Source of the DNA: Bisporella sp. PMI_857
Lineage: Eukaryota > Ascomycota > Leotiomycetes > Helotiales > Helotiaceae
DNA: 64,000 bases
Assembly: GCA_021307315.1 (NCBI GenBank)
Contig: JAJSPD010000049.1
Span: forward strand, 1 to 64,000
Direction of reading: 5' to 3'
The notes under the pieces were generated by a model, which had not been told where the DNA came from, ran no database searches, and was given only the letters and a program-made list of their open reading frames with translations. The stretch's first letter is position 1, and every line of letters starts with the position of its first letter. Positions 1-10,907 of this stretch are shown here, in pieces. The position numbers and the translations under genes are program-made.

Positions 1-982
1 GTTGCCGTCTCTGAGGGAGAGGGAAGAGAAATGTGCTTAGATACGTTCTGGGCGGGGAAAAACGAGCTGTTTCTGGGAGAGGGGCTAGGTAGCGGGAAAC
101 ATTGGAGGATCACGCCGTTGGAGAATATAGATGGGAGAGCAAAGGAGTTTTTGACGGGCTTGTAGGCTGTTTTCAAGATATTGAGGAGATTGATGCGAGG
201 TGAGCTGGCAAGGCGGGTCCTTGCGCAAGGTATTTGCTTGACTTTGAGCATAGCCCTGAAACATGCAATGGAAACGGTGGCTGGACACCCAGCTCAGCAT
301 TGTGATTATTTTGGAACATTAACAGAAATCACATAGTATAACTATCCAATCTTTTAGTTAGGTCTAAGGGTAAATGCTTCAACTATGTAGAGCTGTAACC
401 ATTTTCTGGTGTGAAGTATAAACATTGGAATAGCGGTCTTGAATTGCTACAAAGATTGATTGCCTAGTGACAAATGGAAAATAGCGGGCAAAATTAAGAC
501 TAGCATGAGTTGGCGTTGTCTATTGTTGGCAGTTCCAAGCATCATCATGAGGGTAGTTTGATGTCCTGCCCAGGACTGATATATTGGAAGGACTCTAGAC
601 TAGTTTGTAAAGAAATAACAAATCACAATCATGCCACGTCCCCGGGAGCCAAAGTTCAATTGAGCCTACCACAAAGATGATGCAGTAAAAGCTCACCTGC
701 ACTATCTAGAGAAGAGTAAATCAATTTCAGAGACTGATATCAAACTAGGTGACGCCATCCAAAAAACTATGTGCCTTCCGCTTGTGCTGCGAGCTGCATA
801 ACCCCTAAACTCCAGCTGTCATTATGGCCATATCTTAACATAAATCCTATATTCCCATGTATCACTCCGCTACCCACAACCGTAAGAAATATATGTTCAA
901 TGCCGAGCGCCTGTGTGGATCCCATATTCCTGAGCCTAGGACCGAAGGCAATCTATCCCGTGCGGTTCCGATAAGGTTGTAA
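1..982. other. Left-edge region without a supported gene
   Basis: Only short frames occur here, with no motif, no consistent splice pairs and no recognisable family. The stretch 971-1000 is the 3' end of the minus-strand gene that follows. I see no RNA gene or repeat. Confidence 0.5.
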
Positions 983-1622
983 TTACTGGGGAAGCATCGA
1001 TTTGATCTCTTCATCGCTCAATATAATCTCGTGGACTGGATCCCGCTTGCGATCGAGTGATTCGAAGTCGCTCTCGATGTAAGAAGGAAGGAAAATTTCT
1101 ATAACGGGTTAGACACAAGTAGCTGGCGCTTCTAGAAATTAAGGCCGCATACCTGGGTTCCAATCGAAGCCCTGGGAGGACCTCACGCAAGTGATCTGAG
1201 TGTAGTGTTAGCCCTTATTCTTGAATTGCCCCACCTAGAGGTTTAGAGTGTAGGCTCACAAGGCGGGGAGTTCCGTCCGGGTCACCGATATTGACAACAG
1301 TATGCTCTGACTTGGAGAAAGAAGAGCCTACCCAAAGATTAGCTTAAAATCCACTACGTGCTGTCCATGCTCAGAGAAGCTGCCAGCAAGGTGCCTCTCG
1401 TGAATGGAAGCTTAAGGGAGCTCAACGGAGCAAGCCAAACTCACTCAACAAGCTTGGTCTTCTATTATGCCCATATTTCATATTAGGAGATGAAGAATTC
1501 GAGGATGACTGATTTGCAGGTGTTCGTGAAGAATTGTATGAAGACGAGCTAGATCCAGAGGATGGAGCCTTGCCACTCTCACCAGCTGCAGCTCTAGTCG
1601 GGATGGTAATAGAGGATGACAT
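983..1622 (-). CDS. Small conserved fungal protein of unknown function, four exons
   Basis: Unrecognised function, but exon structure and conserved-looking sequence make it a real gene. Exons on the minus strand are 1445-1622, 1260-1327, 1153-1195 and 983-1098. Phases close to give 134 residues, and each intron has a good donor (GTGAGT, GTGAGC, GTATGC) and an AG acceptor. The first 50 or so residues are a low-complexity Ser-rich tail. The conserved part begins with RRPSLLS, followed by VVNIGDPDGTPRL, CVRSSQGFDWNP and a C-terminus ending DEEIKSMLPQ. From memory, similar short proteins occur across filamentous ascomycetes without an assigned role. There is no signal peptide or membrane segment. 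The gene is divergent from Rpt3. The start is the first ATG of the Ser-rich exon; no competing ATG is present nearby. Confidence 0.8.
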
Positions 1623-2089
1623 GTTGGGGAAGCAATTTAGTTAAAAGCAAGATTGAAAAGAAAGTAGTCTCCTCTATCAAAGAGAAGGGGGAATAACAGT
1701 AGGTTGACGTTGTTGTGTGCGTATTTGTTGAGATCAGTGAAGTTGTAGAAGAGAGCCTGAGTCAACGTGCATGCAATCACTTGAACGCATGCCCGCTATG
1801 ATGTGACTCCGCTGGCCGGAGGTGGAAACCACTGCCGGACGGCGCTAACACTTCTACCTGCCTGGGTTGACTGCGTTTTGTGCCTCGATTTTGAGGTATA
1901 CTGCGGACTAATTACGCCTGAATCCTGAGGCAGAAAGAGCTTGCATATGCGTCTGCTTGCCTGAACATCAACGCGCTCAATTTCATCAACAAGTCTCAAG
2001 ATCGAATCCAGTCCTCTACCTCTTCTACATAATCTCAGACTCCCTCGCCTCATCATCCATAGGAACCCCACCTTGAAAGCATACTCGTA
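1623..2089. promoter_or_regulatory. Shared intergenic promoter between the small conserved gene and RPT3
   Basis: A 467-nt gap separates two divergently transcribed start codons (1622 minus and 2090 plus), so the promoters must share this interval. I could not identify a proteasome-associated control element (PACE) or a clear TATA box. The assignment rests on gene orientation only. Confidence 0.5.
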
Positions 2090-3499
2090 ATGGCAGATGC
2101 GGCGGTAGAGAACCCTGTGACTCAGGTATTGCCTCATCGTAAACAGATCCCGTCTTCGATTCCCAACATCGACAGCTTGGAAGGTTTAGGGACAGACGGC
2201 AGTGATGAATACTCGACACTGAAGAAACTTCAACGACATCTTGAGTGAGTTGGGCGATGAAATGCTCATTGCAGCGCTGATGGGAAGATAGATATATCCA
2301 ATTGCAAGAGGAATACATCAAGGATGAGCAAAGGTTAGCGTGCAGTGGACGTCATCTTGAAAGGTGAAGTTAACATCTTTCAGGAGCTTGAAAAGAGAAT
2401 TAGTACGGGCACAAGAGGAGATCAAGCGCATCCAGAGTGTACCGTTAGTAATCGGACAATTTATGGAAGCTATCGATCAGAAGTAAGCTCATCTTTGAAT
2501 TATGGCCGGAGCAACACTAACGTCTTCAGTACTGGTATCGTACAATCATCAACAGGCTCCAACTATGTAGTCCGGATCCTTTCTACTCTCGACCGCGAGA
2601 AGCTCAAGCCATCCTCATCCGTTGCCCTTCACAGACACTCCAACTCCCTCGTCGACATTCTCCCTCCCGAAGCCGATTCCTCGATTGCTATGCTTGGTGC
2701 TGATGAGAAGCCAGACGTAACATATGCCGATGTTGGTGGACTTGATATGCAAAAGCAAGAAATCAGAGAAGCTGTAGAACTACCGTTAACACATTTCGAC
2801 CTCTACAAGCAGATCGGTATTGATCCGCCGCGAGGTGTTCTGCTGTATGGGCCACCAGGAACTGGGAAGACTATGTTGGTGAAGGCTGTGGCAAACTCAA
2901 CAACTGCAAGCTTCATTCGTGTTGTTGGTTCCGAGTTTGTACAGAAGTACTTGGGAGAAGGTCCTCGTATGGTTAGAGATGTATTTCGAATGGCCCGAGA
3001 AAATTCGCCAGCAATTATTTTCATTGATGAAATCGATGCGATTGCTACTAAGCGTTTTGATGCTCAGACTGGTGCCGACAGAGAAGTACAGCGTATCCTG
3101 CTAGAACTCCTCAACCAAATGGATGGTTTTGATCAAACCTCAAATGTCAAGGTTATCATGGCCACCAACCGAGCTGATACACTAGATCCCGCTCTTCTAC
3201 GACCCGGACGTCTGGACCGAAAGATCGAGTTCCCCAATCTCCGAGACAGACGTGAGAGACGGTTGATTTTCACTACCATTGCCGGCAAGATGTCCTTATC
3301 CCCAGAAGTGGACTTGGATAGCTTGATTGTGCGTAACGACCCCCTGAGCGGAGCTATCATTGCCGCAATTATGCAAGAAGCCGGTTTAAGGGCAGTGAGA
3401 AAGAACCGCTACAACATCATTCAGAGTGATTTGGAGGATGCTTACAGCAGTCAAGTCAAAGGCGCGACAGAGGCACAGAAGTTCGATTTCTACAAATAG
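2090..3499 (+). CDS. RPT3: 26S proteasome regulatory subunit Rpt3 (AAA ATPase)
   Basis: One of the six AAA ATPases of the 19S base, which unfold ubiquitinated substrates and open the 20S gate. Exons are 2090-2244, 2292-2333, 2384-2482 and 2530-3499; phases close to 421 residues, the usual size. The N-terminus has the coiled coil (LKKLQRHLE, then [11 protein letters not shown] and [11 protein letters not shown]) and an OB-fold region with [20 protein letters not shown]. The AAA module has Walker A GPPGTGKT near residue 206, Walker B IIFIDEID near 260, and the sensor/arginine-finger region [22 protein letters not shown]. It ends KFDFYK, so it has the C-terminal tail that docks into the 20S ring. 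The ATG at 2345 is not the start: it lies in intron 2, and the three small upstream exons restore the full N-terminus. Very secure. Confidence 0.97.
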
Positions 3500-4455
3500 A
3501 CGGCGGATGATGGCTGGAGGATGGAAAGACTGGAGGATAATTGCGATAGGAAACGGGCTGTGATGAGAGACTGCCGAGTCGATAATACGGACGGGACACC
3601 TAGATTAAGGCTGCCCTGCTATGTACTACCAATAGAACCACAGCTTGTAATCTAGAGAAGTCTGGCTTCTGATTCCACATGTGCCATTTATGTTTTGAGC
3701 GAGCCTAGACATGATGTAGATACCAGCCGCGTCCGTGACACCACATTCACACTGAATATATACGAAGCTAGCCCACAGATCGCTCAACCAGGATATAGAA
3801 AAGGGTGACTTTCGCCCGCCTTCACATCCCGCCTGCGAACGATGTACTCTTCACATATCAAGGTCACAGCATAACAGCAAGTACCAGACACGACGAAGAT
3901 CCCAGATTTCAACGCTAAAACCGTCTAATAACGTTTAACCGCCCCGCTGCATGGTATCTCGCTCCGCAAGGAGAACAACCTTCCCCCGTCCCCTAAAAAA
4001 GTGAGGATCGAACAAAAAATCATCTACCAAAAAACATCGGAGAGGACCATCAAGCCTTGCGAACTCCCAATCCCATTTTTCTAATTTTGCCCCCCCCTCG
4101 GATTTTCCATGTGTAGTTCTTTTTGGGGAGGGGAATCTCCCTTTCCGCCCTTTTTATTCCCTTCCTTCCCTTACACCCTTTCCCTCCAATCTAAAGTAAG
4201 GGGGGAGAGAAAAAACACAAGCAAGAAAAAAATCGCTAAATCGCTATCACAAAAATAACAAGGAGCAGCCGCTCGCTATTAACGCCGTTGGGTATTTTTC
4301 CCAGTCCCATTCTTTCTTTTTTTTTTGGTTGTGGTGATGGTGATGATGATGGTGGTGGGGGCATACCCATCTATTAAAGGAGATTCGTGATTACCATTAA
4401 ACGTTTTCAGCGTAGGCAACAAGAAAACAAAAATGATGAGGAGGAGATGGGCAGG
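3500..4455. other. Convergent 3' intergenic region with low-complexity tracts
   Basis: The gap between the 3' ends of RPT3 and LST7. It contains pyrimidine-rich and homopolymeric stretches around 4075-4200, a T run at about 4315-4327 and an imperfect GGTGAT/GATGGT repeat to about 4360. No coding sequence is supported. It probably holds both 3' UTRs. Confidence 0.6.
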
Positions 4456-5914
4456 TTAAGAACCGACCACGACGCCGAGCTCGATCAGCAACCTCACGAA
4501 CCGTGCGTGCAGCTCGATGAAGAAATCCGGCATCCCGACCAGCTCGGCCAGGCCCCGCGCTTTGAGGCTCATGCCCGCGTACCTCTCCCTCCCGCCTCGG
4601 CCGCCCATCAGGAAACTGCTCGTGGGCGTGCTGTTGCTCCCTCGGCTCCCGGTCCCGCCGTCCCTGTCCGCGTCTCGGTCTTTTGACGCCGGGGAGGAGC
4701 GCGAAGAGCGTTCCAGCTCGTCCTCGGCTAATCTTTGTATCCAGGATGCCAGCTCGCGGAAGGCCACCGAGAGGAAGGAGAAGGCTTGCATGGCGGCCCA
4801 TTCTCCGTGCGGGCTGAGCGCCATGAGCGCGTAGACGCGGCGCCGGCCGCGGGCGTTGGGGTCTGGGATGCGGAAGATGAATGCGGTGGTGTAGCCTGCC
4901 AGTGGATCGCCGAAGAAGATGGGTCCACCGCTGCTTGTGCTTGTAGCTGGGTTTGCGGAGGATGGAAGATACGGTGAGGTAGGTGTAGAAGGGGAAGGGG
5001 TCATAGAGGAGGGAGGAAGCGTTTCGCAGGATAGGGTGCGTAGACAAGATTGCCGGATTATACTGAAGGAGCTGGGGAGGAGGGGTTCGTGGGTTGAGGT
5101 GTAGTCCAGATAGTGCGTATGTGACATGCGGCTTGTAAATGATGATTTGCGTACATGTCTTGAACTTGTCCTGGAATGTCGTCGCGGTTGAGGAAGGGCT
5201 GTATCCGAGTCGCTAGAATTGGTATTTGGAGGACTGGGCTCATCGTGGGAAACTCGGTGTTCTACCAGCTCAAATGGTTTTCGTGTGCGCAGGATAGGAC
5301 TGCTCATATCAACCTTGTTCTGTGTCTCCGAATCCTCCTTCGTCTTCTTGGGAAGCGTAAGTGCGCAGTTCTCACAAGGGATGAATTTCTTCTTGTCGTT
5401 CTCGTCATATGTCTTTCGGAAACTCGAGTCGCGGCGATTATTCGCGTTCTGCGCGCTCTGCAGCGCCTTCACTCGTGGACTGGATGGTGGTGTCCCCGTA
5501 CTCGTATTCCCCGGTTGTGACCTCACGCTCTGGCCGCGCTGCACCTCCGCACCATTCTCCTTATCCGAGGACAACGAGCTCGTCCGGTTGGTACTTTTCG
5601 TAGGGCTCAAGTCTTCAGATGCTTTTCGCGATCGCGAGCCTGGAGTAGATTGTCTTGTGACCAGGTCGTCGTCGCAGGCCGCGCATTCAACCGAAAGGCC
5701 CTCAGTAACCATGAGGGGCGTCGGGCCATGGGTATCGCAATAATGTGCAAGACATAACTGCGGATAAGAATTCCGTCAGTATAAGCTCTAATATTGATCG
5801 GTCGGCGCGTCGTCATGCGCACAACATCGCAACCGTTGCGCTCCAAGGCGCTCGAGCTGGCGCAGCGGGGCAACCAAGACATAGGGTGGATATACAACTT
5901 ACTATGGATGCCAT
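4456..5914 (-). CDS. LST7: Lst7, folliculin (FLCN) homologue, longin-domain protein
   Basis: Folliculin-family subunit. In yeast, Lst7 with Lst4 is a GAP for the Rag GTPase Gtr2 at the vacuole and signals amino acids to TORC1. Exons are 5903-5914 (only ATG GCA TCC ATA) and 4456-5757, giving 437 residues. Seen in the protein: CLAHYCDTHGPTPLMVTEGL at the start, typical of folliculin; a cysteine pair ECAAC and a second FIPCENC that may bind metal; a long Ser/Pro-rich linker; then HYLDYTSTHEPLLPSSF, IRQSCLRTLSCE, GPIFFGDPLAGYTTAF and ARGRRRVYALMALS, the conserved longin core. It stops at about 437 residues, so the C-terminal DENN part of animal FLCN is absent, as in yeast Lst7. The 12-nt first exon is inferred because it restores the expected start with donor GTAAGT and acceptor CAG. 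The codons in the C-terminal part are notably G+C-rich. Confidence 0.9.
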
Positions 5915-8293
5915 GACCAGGGCTCTGTCTTTGGAGATGATCTTTCTGGATTGCGAGCAGCTTGGTGTCTCAGTGAAGTGCCCGCACACCACCTTTTAGT
6001 AGGATGAGTGTGGAGGGGTCGATTCCACCGTCGAGGCGAGGGCGGGAAAAAAAAGGTTGGCCGTGAAGCTTTTGGATAGAGTTCGCTAGAAGACGGACAG
6101 ATACCGTCGGTTGAAACAACGTCACCAGAAGATGAGTGAAAGTGTAAAGGGGTGGCAAAAGCTCTTTATAGATAGCGGCACAAGTACAGGATTAAGAGCA
6201 TCGTTATAGCCAGAAAAGAGGGTAGTTCTCTTTTTATTTTTTTTTGGGGGGGGGGGGGGGGGGGGGGGGTAGAGAGGGACACACGACCAACGAAAGAGAC
6301 AGCAGAGAATTCCTTAATTGTAAGCAAATTAGTACGTTCCTGTCCGGACTCTAGACTCTTGACTCTTGCACTGCTCGGGGATGTTTCCGTGCTACACCGC
6401 TTGCTTCAGAGGGACCACGGACACAAAACCACGACTCAGTGGCACCGAATGACCGACAATAAATAATTCAAATAATGTTCCCTACCCCCCCTCCCCTATA
6501 TTGTACCCCTACTTTGCTCTATTTTCACATGGGAGGGCAGCCCCATACGCCATGGGCCAGAAGTGATGGTCATCCCCCAGAAACCGTTTGTTTAGTTGCA
6601 AATGGAACATTTGAAGTTCAACGGCCAAGTCAAAAGGCTATTGTTTAGCCAAAAAGGACGAGGTTACGGGAGAGAGTCGGCATAGCACCCAATGCCAAAG
6701 CCACCGTCACAATTTAGATCAACCGGGACGGGCGGATCTGACCCGGGGGGGACAGCACGTCTGACTGTGCTGATGCTCAAGCCCGTGAGAAAAAGCTTGT
6801 GATGGCATTGTTCAAGTAAGGAAGAAGAAGAGAGTTAAAGTTTTATGAGGTTTAAGCAGCAGCGCATGCTATGTCGGCAGTGCACCACTCTCCTTTGCTT
6901 TCATTGGAACCTACGCAATAATTCAAAAGCTGGGGAGGGAAGCGGGCGGTGGTGCTGAAAAAGAGATATACCAAAGGTCCTCACAGCCCATGTCATTAAA
7001 CAACATCAGATGAAAGAAAGGGGGAGAGAAAGAGGGAGGGAAGCACGCGGCTTATCGTGGTGCATGATGCATGCAACACTTACCTAACCTCTGCATCTAG
7101 GCCACACCACCAACCCCCTGGTCTCCCTGGGTGCGAGCTGCTACAATACCTACATAGTGACAGGCTTGGAGGGGATAATAATATAATACATTACAGCATC
7201 CAGTTACACAAGTAACCTGGTAAATTACTCGAAGGATAAACTTCATTCCGCTTTTTCGAACTTCAACCTCTACCCTCACCCGTATTCACTCGAAATTCGA
7301 AATTATCCGGCGCTGGTTCGCAGAAAAAAGGTCCCCCCCAACCGGAGGAATGCTCGGTTATGCCCGTATGTGCGATTTCGGCCTGTGATTTACTGAAAAT
7401 GGGTTTCGGAATCGAATGCAATGCACACGTTGAGCTCCCTCCGCGCTCTACCATTCCTCTGGAATCTTGGTAACCTGGGGTAAGAAATATCAGGTCTATT
7501 GGGGGAAGCATCACCAAAACTTTGCACCATCTGGGGGAGTTATTTGTATTTTGCGGGAAATTGTCTACGTGGTAATCGAGTCATATCTCAATACGAACCA
7601 TGCATCTGTTCCAGCACTTCCACCCATTATCTTTTTTTTGTTTTTTTTTCTTCTTCTGGTTTTTGGTGTTTTCTTTCCCCCTTCCACTAATGTCAGGCAC
7701 ATCGTGTCCGAGAGTACGATGAGTGACCAATTTTGTCCTCGCCAGACAACCTCCACTGATGCCCCCTACCTTCCAACCACCACTACGCACATTGATCAAG
7801 CCCGCTATGCTCCAGACCTTCGCTCGTTTCGTCATGTCATCCACTCTAAGCTCGCAAATGCAAGCCTAAATGCAAAGCAAGCAGTGCTCTCTAGCCTACG
7901 TCAGCCAGCCATGCCATTTTTGCAACGCCAATCCCAGGGAGACACTTGTGGAAGTGATCTCTGTTCAACGCCCGAACGCCGGCCTATCCATCCTGGTATC
8001 AGATTAGAGTCGCTGAACTGGCTGTCCGTAACTATCATCCAACCATAGACAGGCTATCAATAAAGAATGAGAAAGAAAATTCGTATGATACAAACTAGAA
8101 AGCCGCACTAAGAACCGGTAGGAAAATCGTATGCCCAGGGCAGGATCGGGTAAAGTCGCTAACCCGAAGTCGATATGCTAGGAAAGATATCCGAAGCCGT
8201 CATGCGCGCTTTTCAAGTCTATCGCAAAAATGTGAGAAAAGTAATATTTACATAGTCAACATCCCTCATCCCCTAAGTATGGCTGGAATCAGG
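5915..8293. other. 2.4-kb region without a supported gene
   Basis: Between the 5' end of LST7 and the 3' end of DHH1. It contains the T/G homopolymer described separately, purine-rich tracts (about 7015-7045) and T-rich tracts (7630-7680). A frame at 7467-8048 is open but has no recognisable domain, has a low-complexity start and no splice support, so I do not call it. The first kilobase probably holds the LST7 promoter and 5' UTR. Confidence 0.5.
6237..6269. repeat. Homopolymer tract T9 followed by G24
   Basis: Nine T are followed directly by 24 uninterrupted G (6246-6269). A G run of this length can form a G-quadruplex on the plus strand and is error-prone for sequencing and replication. 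It lies about 330 nt upstream of the LST7 start codon on the template side, inside the probable promoter. Confidence 0.9.
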
Positions 8294-9995
8294 CTATTGA
8301 GGTGGAGCGCCTTGGCCCCGACCTCCTCTCTGGCCTTCATAACCGTTTTGTCGTTGATTTGGACCGCCCTGCGCACCGCCTCGGCGAGACTGTTCAGGGA
8401 ATCTCCCATTACCTCGGTTGAAGCCCTGGCCTTGACGTTCACCTTGAGGTTGTCTTTGAGCCCCTTGACCTTGATTGCGAGGTTGGCTGGCACGACCGTT
8501 ATTGTAGCCTCCTTGGCCACCAGACCGTTGATTGCCAGAGAGCTGTCGAGGCTGTGGTTGCTCTTTCTCAGAAGGTACGCGATTTGTTTGATAGTTGGAG
8601 ATCGGTCGTGGAATGTTCTCGGGCGAATCATAGACATAAAGAGATTTCTCAATTGTCTGTGGAATTGGTTGAATTTCAGTACCCAAATCCCGCTCGATGT
8701 TGTAGAGGTTGAACCGATCATCCCAGTTGATGAGGTTTATGGCAAGACCAAGGTGTCCAAATCGACCAGATCTACCAATTCGATGGAGGTAGGTTTCAGC
8801 ATTCTTTGGGAAATCAAAGTTGATGACAACATTTACAGCCTGAATATCAATACCACGAGTAAGCAAATCTGAGCAGACAAGATTCCGACAAACTCCATTG
8901 CGGAAATCATGGAACACACGATTGCGCATTGATTGTTGCATGCGAGCATGACTGTAAAAACAAGAATAGCCTAGTTCGGTGATCTTTTTGGCCAGAAGCT
9001 CGACGCGGTTGGTGGAATTACAGAAGATAATAGATTGGTTGATTTGTAGTTTGGAGAAAAGCGTGTTGAGGCAATGGACCTTCTGCTTTTCCTCGACAAA
9101 AGCGTAATATTGAGTAATGCCGCGCAGTGTCAGCTCGTCCATGAGATTGATCTCATGAGGATCGTCCATGTTCTTGTCCTTAAAGTGTTTGACACCAATG
9201 GGGAATGTCGCACTAAAAAGCATAACTTGACGGTCCTTCGGGTGGTATTGAAGAAGTTGTTCGATGACTGGTGTGAATTCTGGTGAGAGGAGTTTATCGG
9301 CTTCATCCATGATGAACATAGGACATTCGCTGAGATCAGCAACATTCTTTCCAGCCAGGTCGAGAATTCTTCCTGGTGTGCCGACAATAATATGAACAGG
9401 ATCCGCTAAGCGCACAATATCGTCACGTAGAGTGGTTCCACCGGTCGTTACCATGACATTAATGCCCAAGTGTTTACCGAGTGTCTTACAGACTTGCGAT
9501 GTTTGCATTGCAAGTTCTCTGGTTGGTACCAGGATGAGGCATTGGATTTTTGCGATTTTGGGGTTAATCTTTTCGAGGGCGGGGATTACGAAAGCAGCTG
9601 TCTTGCCGGTACCATTCTTTGCTCGTGCAAGTATGTCTTTCCCAGTAAGTGCAACAGGAATCGCCTCCTCTTGAATTGGCGATGGCTTTTCAAATCCAGC
9701 TTCGAAGATACCCATCAGCAGGTCTCTTTTAATTCCAAAGTCCTCGAAGTCAAACCCCTTCGTATTCGTAACATCCTAAATGACATATTTAGATACCAAT
9801 TTCGCAGGGCATTGTGATAGGTATTGTACCTCAGTCTGTTGTCTCGTATCCTTGGCGGGGAGATTGAGTTCAGCCTTCCAGTTATCTTGCTCCTTGCTTT
9901 CACTGTGCACCGGTTAGAACAGATACAAAGGCATTTCGTGAGTATGTATACTTGAGGTTGGTAGCTCCCATCTGTGCTACTAAATTTTCTGCCAT
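8294..9995 (-). CDS. DHH1: DEAD-box RNA helicase Dhh1 (DDX6 family)
   Basis: Cytoplasmic RNA helicase that activates mRNA decapping and represses translation in P-bodies with Pat1, Edc3 and the Ccr4-Not complex. Exons are 9952-9995, 9830-9902 and 8294-9775, giving 532 residues. All motifs are present: Q motif (GFEKPSPIQ, about residue 67), motif [11 protein letters not shown] (about 89), Ia [19 protein letters not shown] (about 195), SAT, the second RecA domain with [12 protein letters not shown], and [11 protein letters not shown]. The family-specific [22 protein letters not shown] segment precedes the Q motif. After VYDSPENIP comes a tail of about 100 residues rich in Gln, Gly, Asn and Arg, a prion-like/RGG sequence expected to drive condensation. 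The start [10 protein letters not shown] is chosen because two short exons restore the N-terminus in phase. Secure. Confidence 0.97.
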
Positions 9996-10907
9996 AGCTA
10001 TGTGTTTGCCTTGGCTTTATTGCGTGTATATGAGGGATGGGGAAATTTAGTTTGATCTCTTAGTTTGTGGTATTGTTATGGGCCAAAACAAGATACCACA
10101 GCTATCATTGATATTCCTGCAATGTGTGAATAGATCGGTAGAGGAGTTCGAGAGGCTCAAGTCGATATGAGCGCAAATGTGGGAGGGGCAGGAGGTGTCT
10201 TGTAGGGTTCGCTGAGTGGTTGATTGTGGGCTGCGTGAGCGTTTCGTAGTGATTTTGAGACTACTGTCTTTGTGCGCAGCAAGCGAATTGATTATTGGAA
10301 GTCGAACTTCGGCACTCTAGACACTTTTGTAGAGTTGGGTTGCTGGAATGTGTATGTGGTGAAGAGCAGGTTGACGATCGAGGTTGACTTCAAAAGTTTA
10401 GTTTAGCGACCCTGGACTTCAGCGAATCGGCTAGTGCACGTGACTTTATTATTCGAATCAAAATATCTAGCTTTTGAGGATTATGCCGAAATTAATATGG
10501 TACTTGGGGGAGAGCCAGGGCTATTGACAGCATAGATAAGCCAGTTTATAGATTTATCTTAGCGTTGTTTGTTATTGAAATAGTCAAGCACGGCTACAAA
10601 GGAGCAATGGTAGCCGATTTCCTAAAGCACCAACCGAGGATCAAAGTCATGGCCACCAGGGAATACATCGCGCATAATCATTACCGGGAAGAAGAATCCA
10701 AAATTCTACAGCATACGACCACAGATAATTAAGGGACTGTTTTTAGACTTTCGAATAGCAAAATCTTAGTCAAATGCTGGTACTAACACGTCCTAAATCT
10801 TATGTCTTAGCATTTCTCGTTCATACATAATTACGGTATCTACAATGCTCAATCCCATCAACTCCAGCATTATCCAGACACCACTTGATTCCGAGTAAGT
10901 AATACAC
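9996..10907. other. Intergenic region upstream of DHH1
   Basis: 912 nt between the DHH1 start and the PRI1 stop, A+T-rich. It contains no supported gene. A short ATG frame at 10845-10897 ends exactly at a good donor (GAGTAAGT), but no continuation was found on the plus strand, where PRI1 lies antisense. Confidence 0.5.

Noticed and set aside
7467..8048. 193-codon plus-strand open frame
   Set aside because: No domain, a phenylalanine/leucine stretch from a T-rich tract, no splice or promoter support. Probably chance.
10845..10900. Possible orphan first exon ending at GAGTAAGT
   Set aside because: No downstream exon on the plus strand; the following sequence is the antisense of PRI1.
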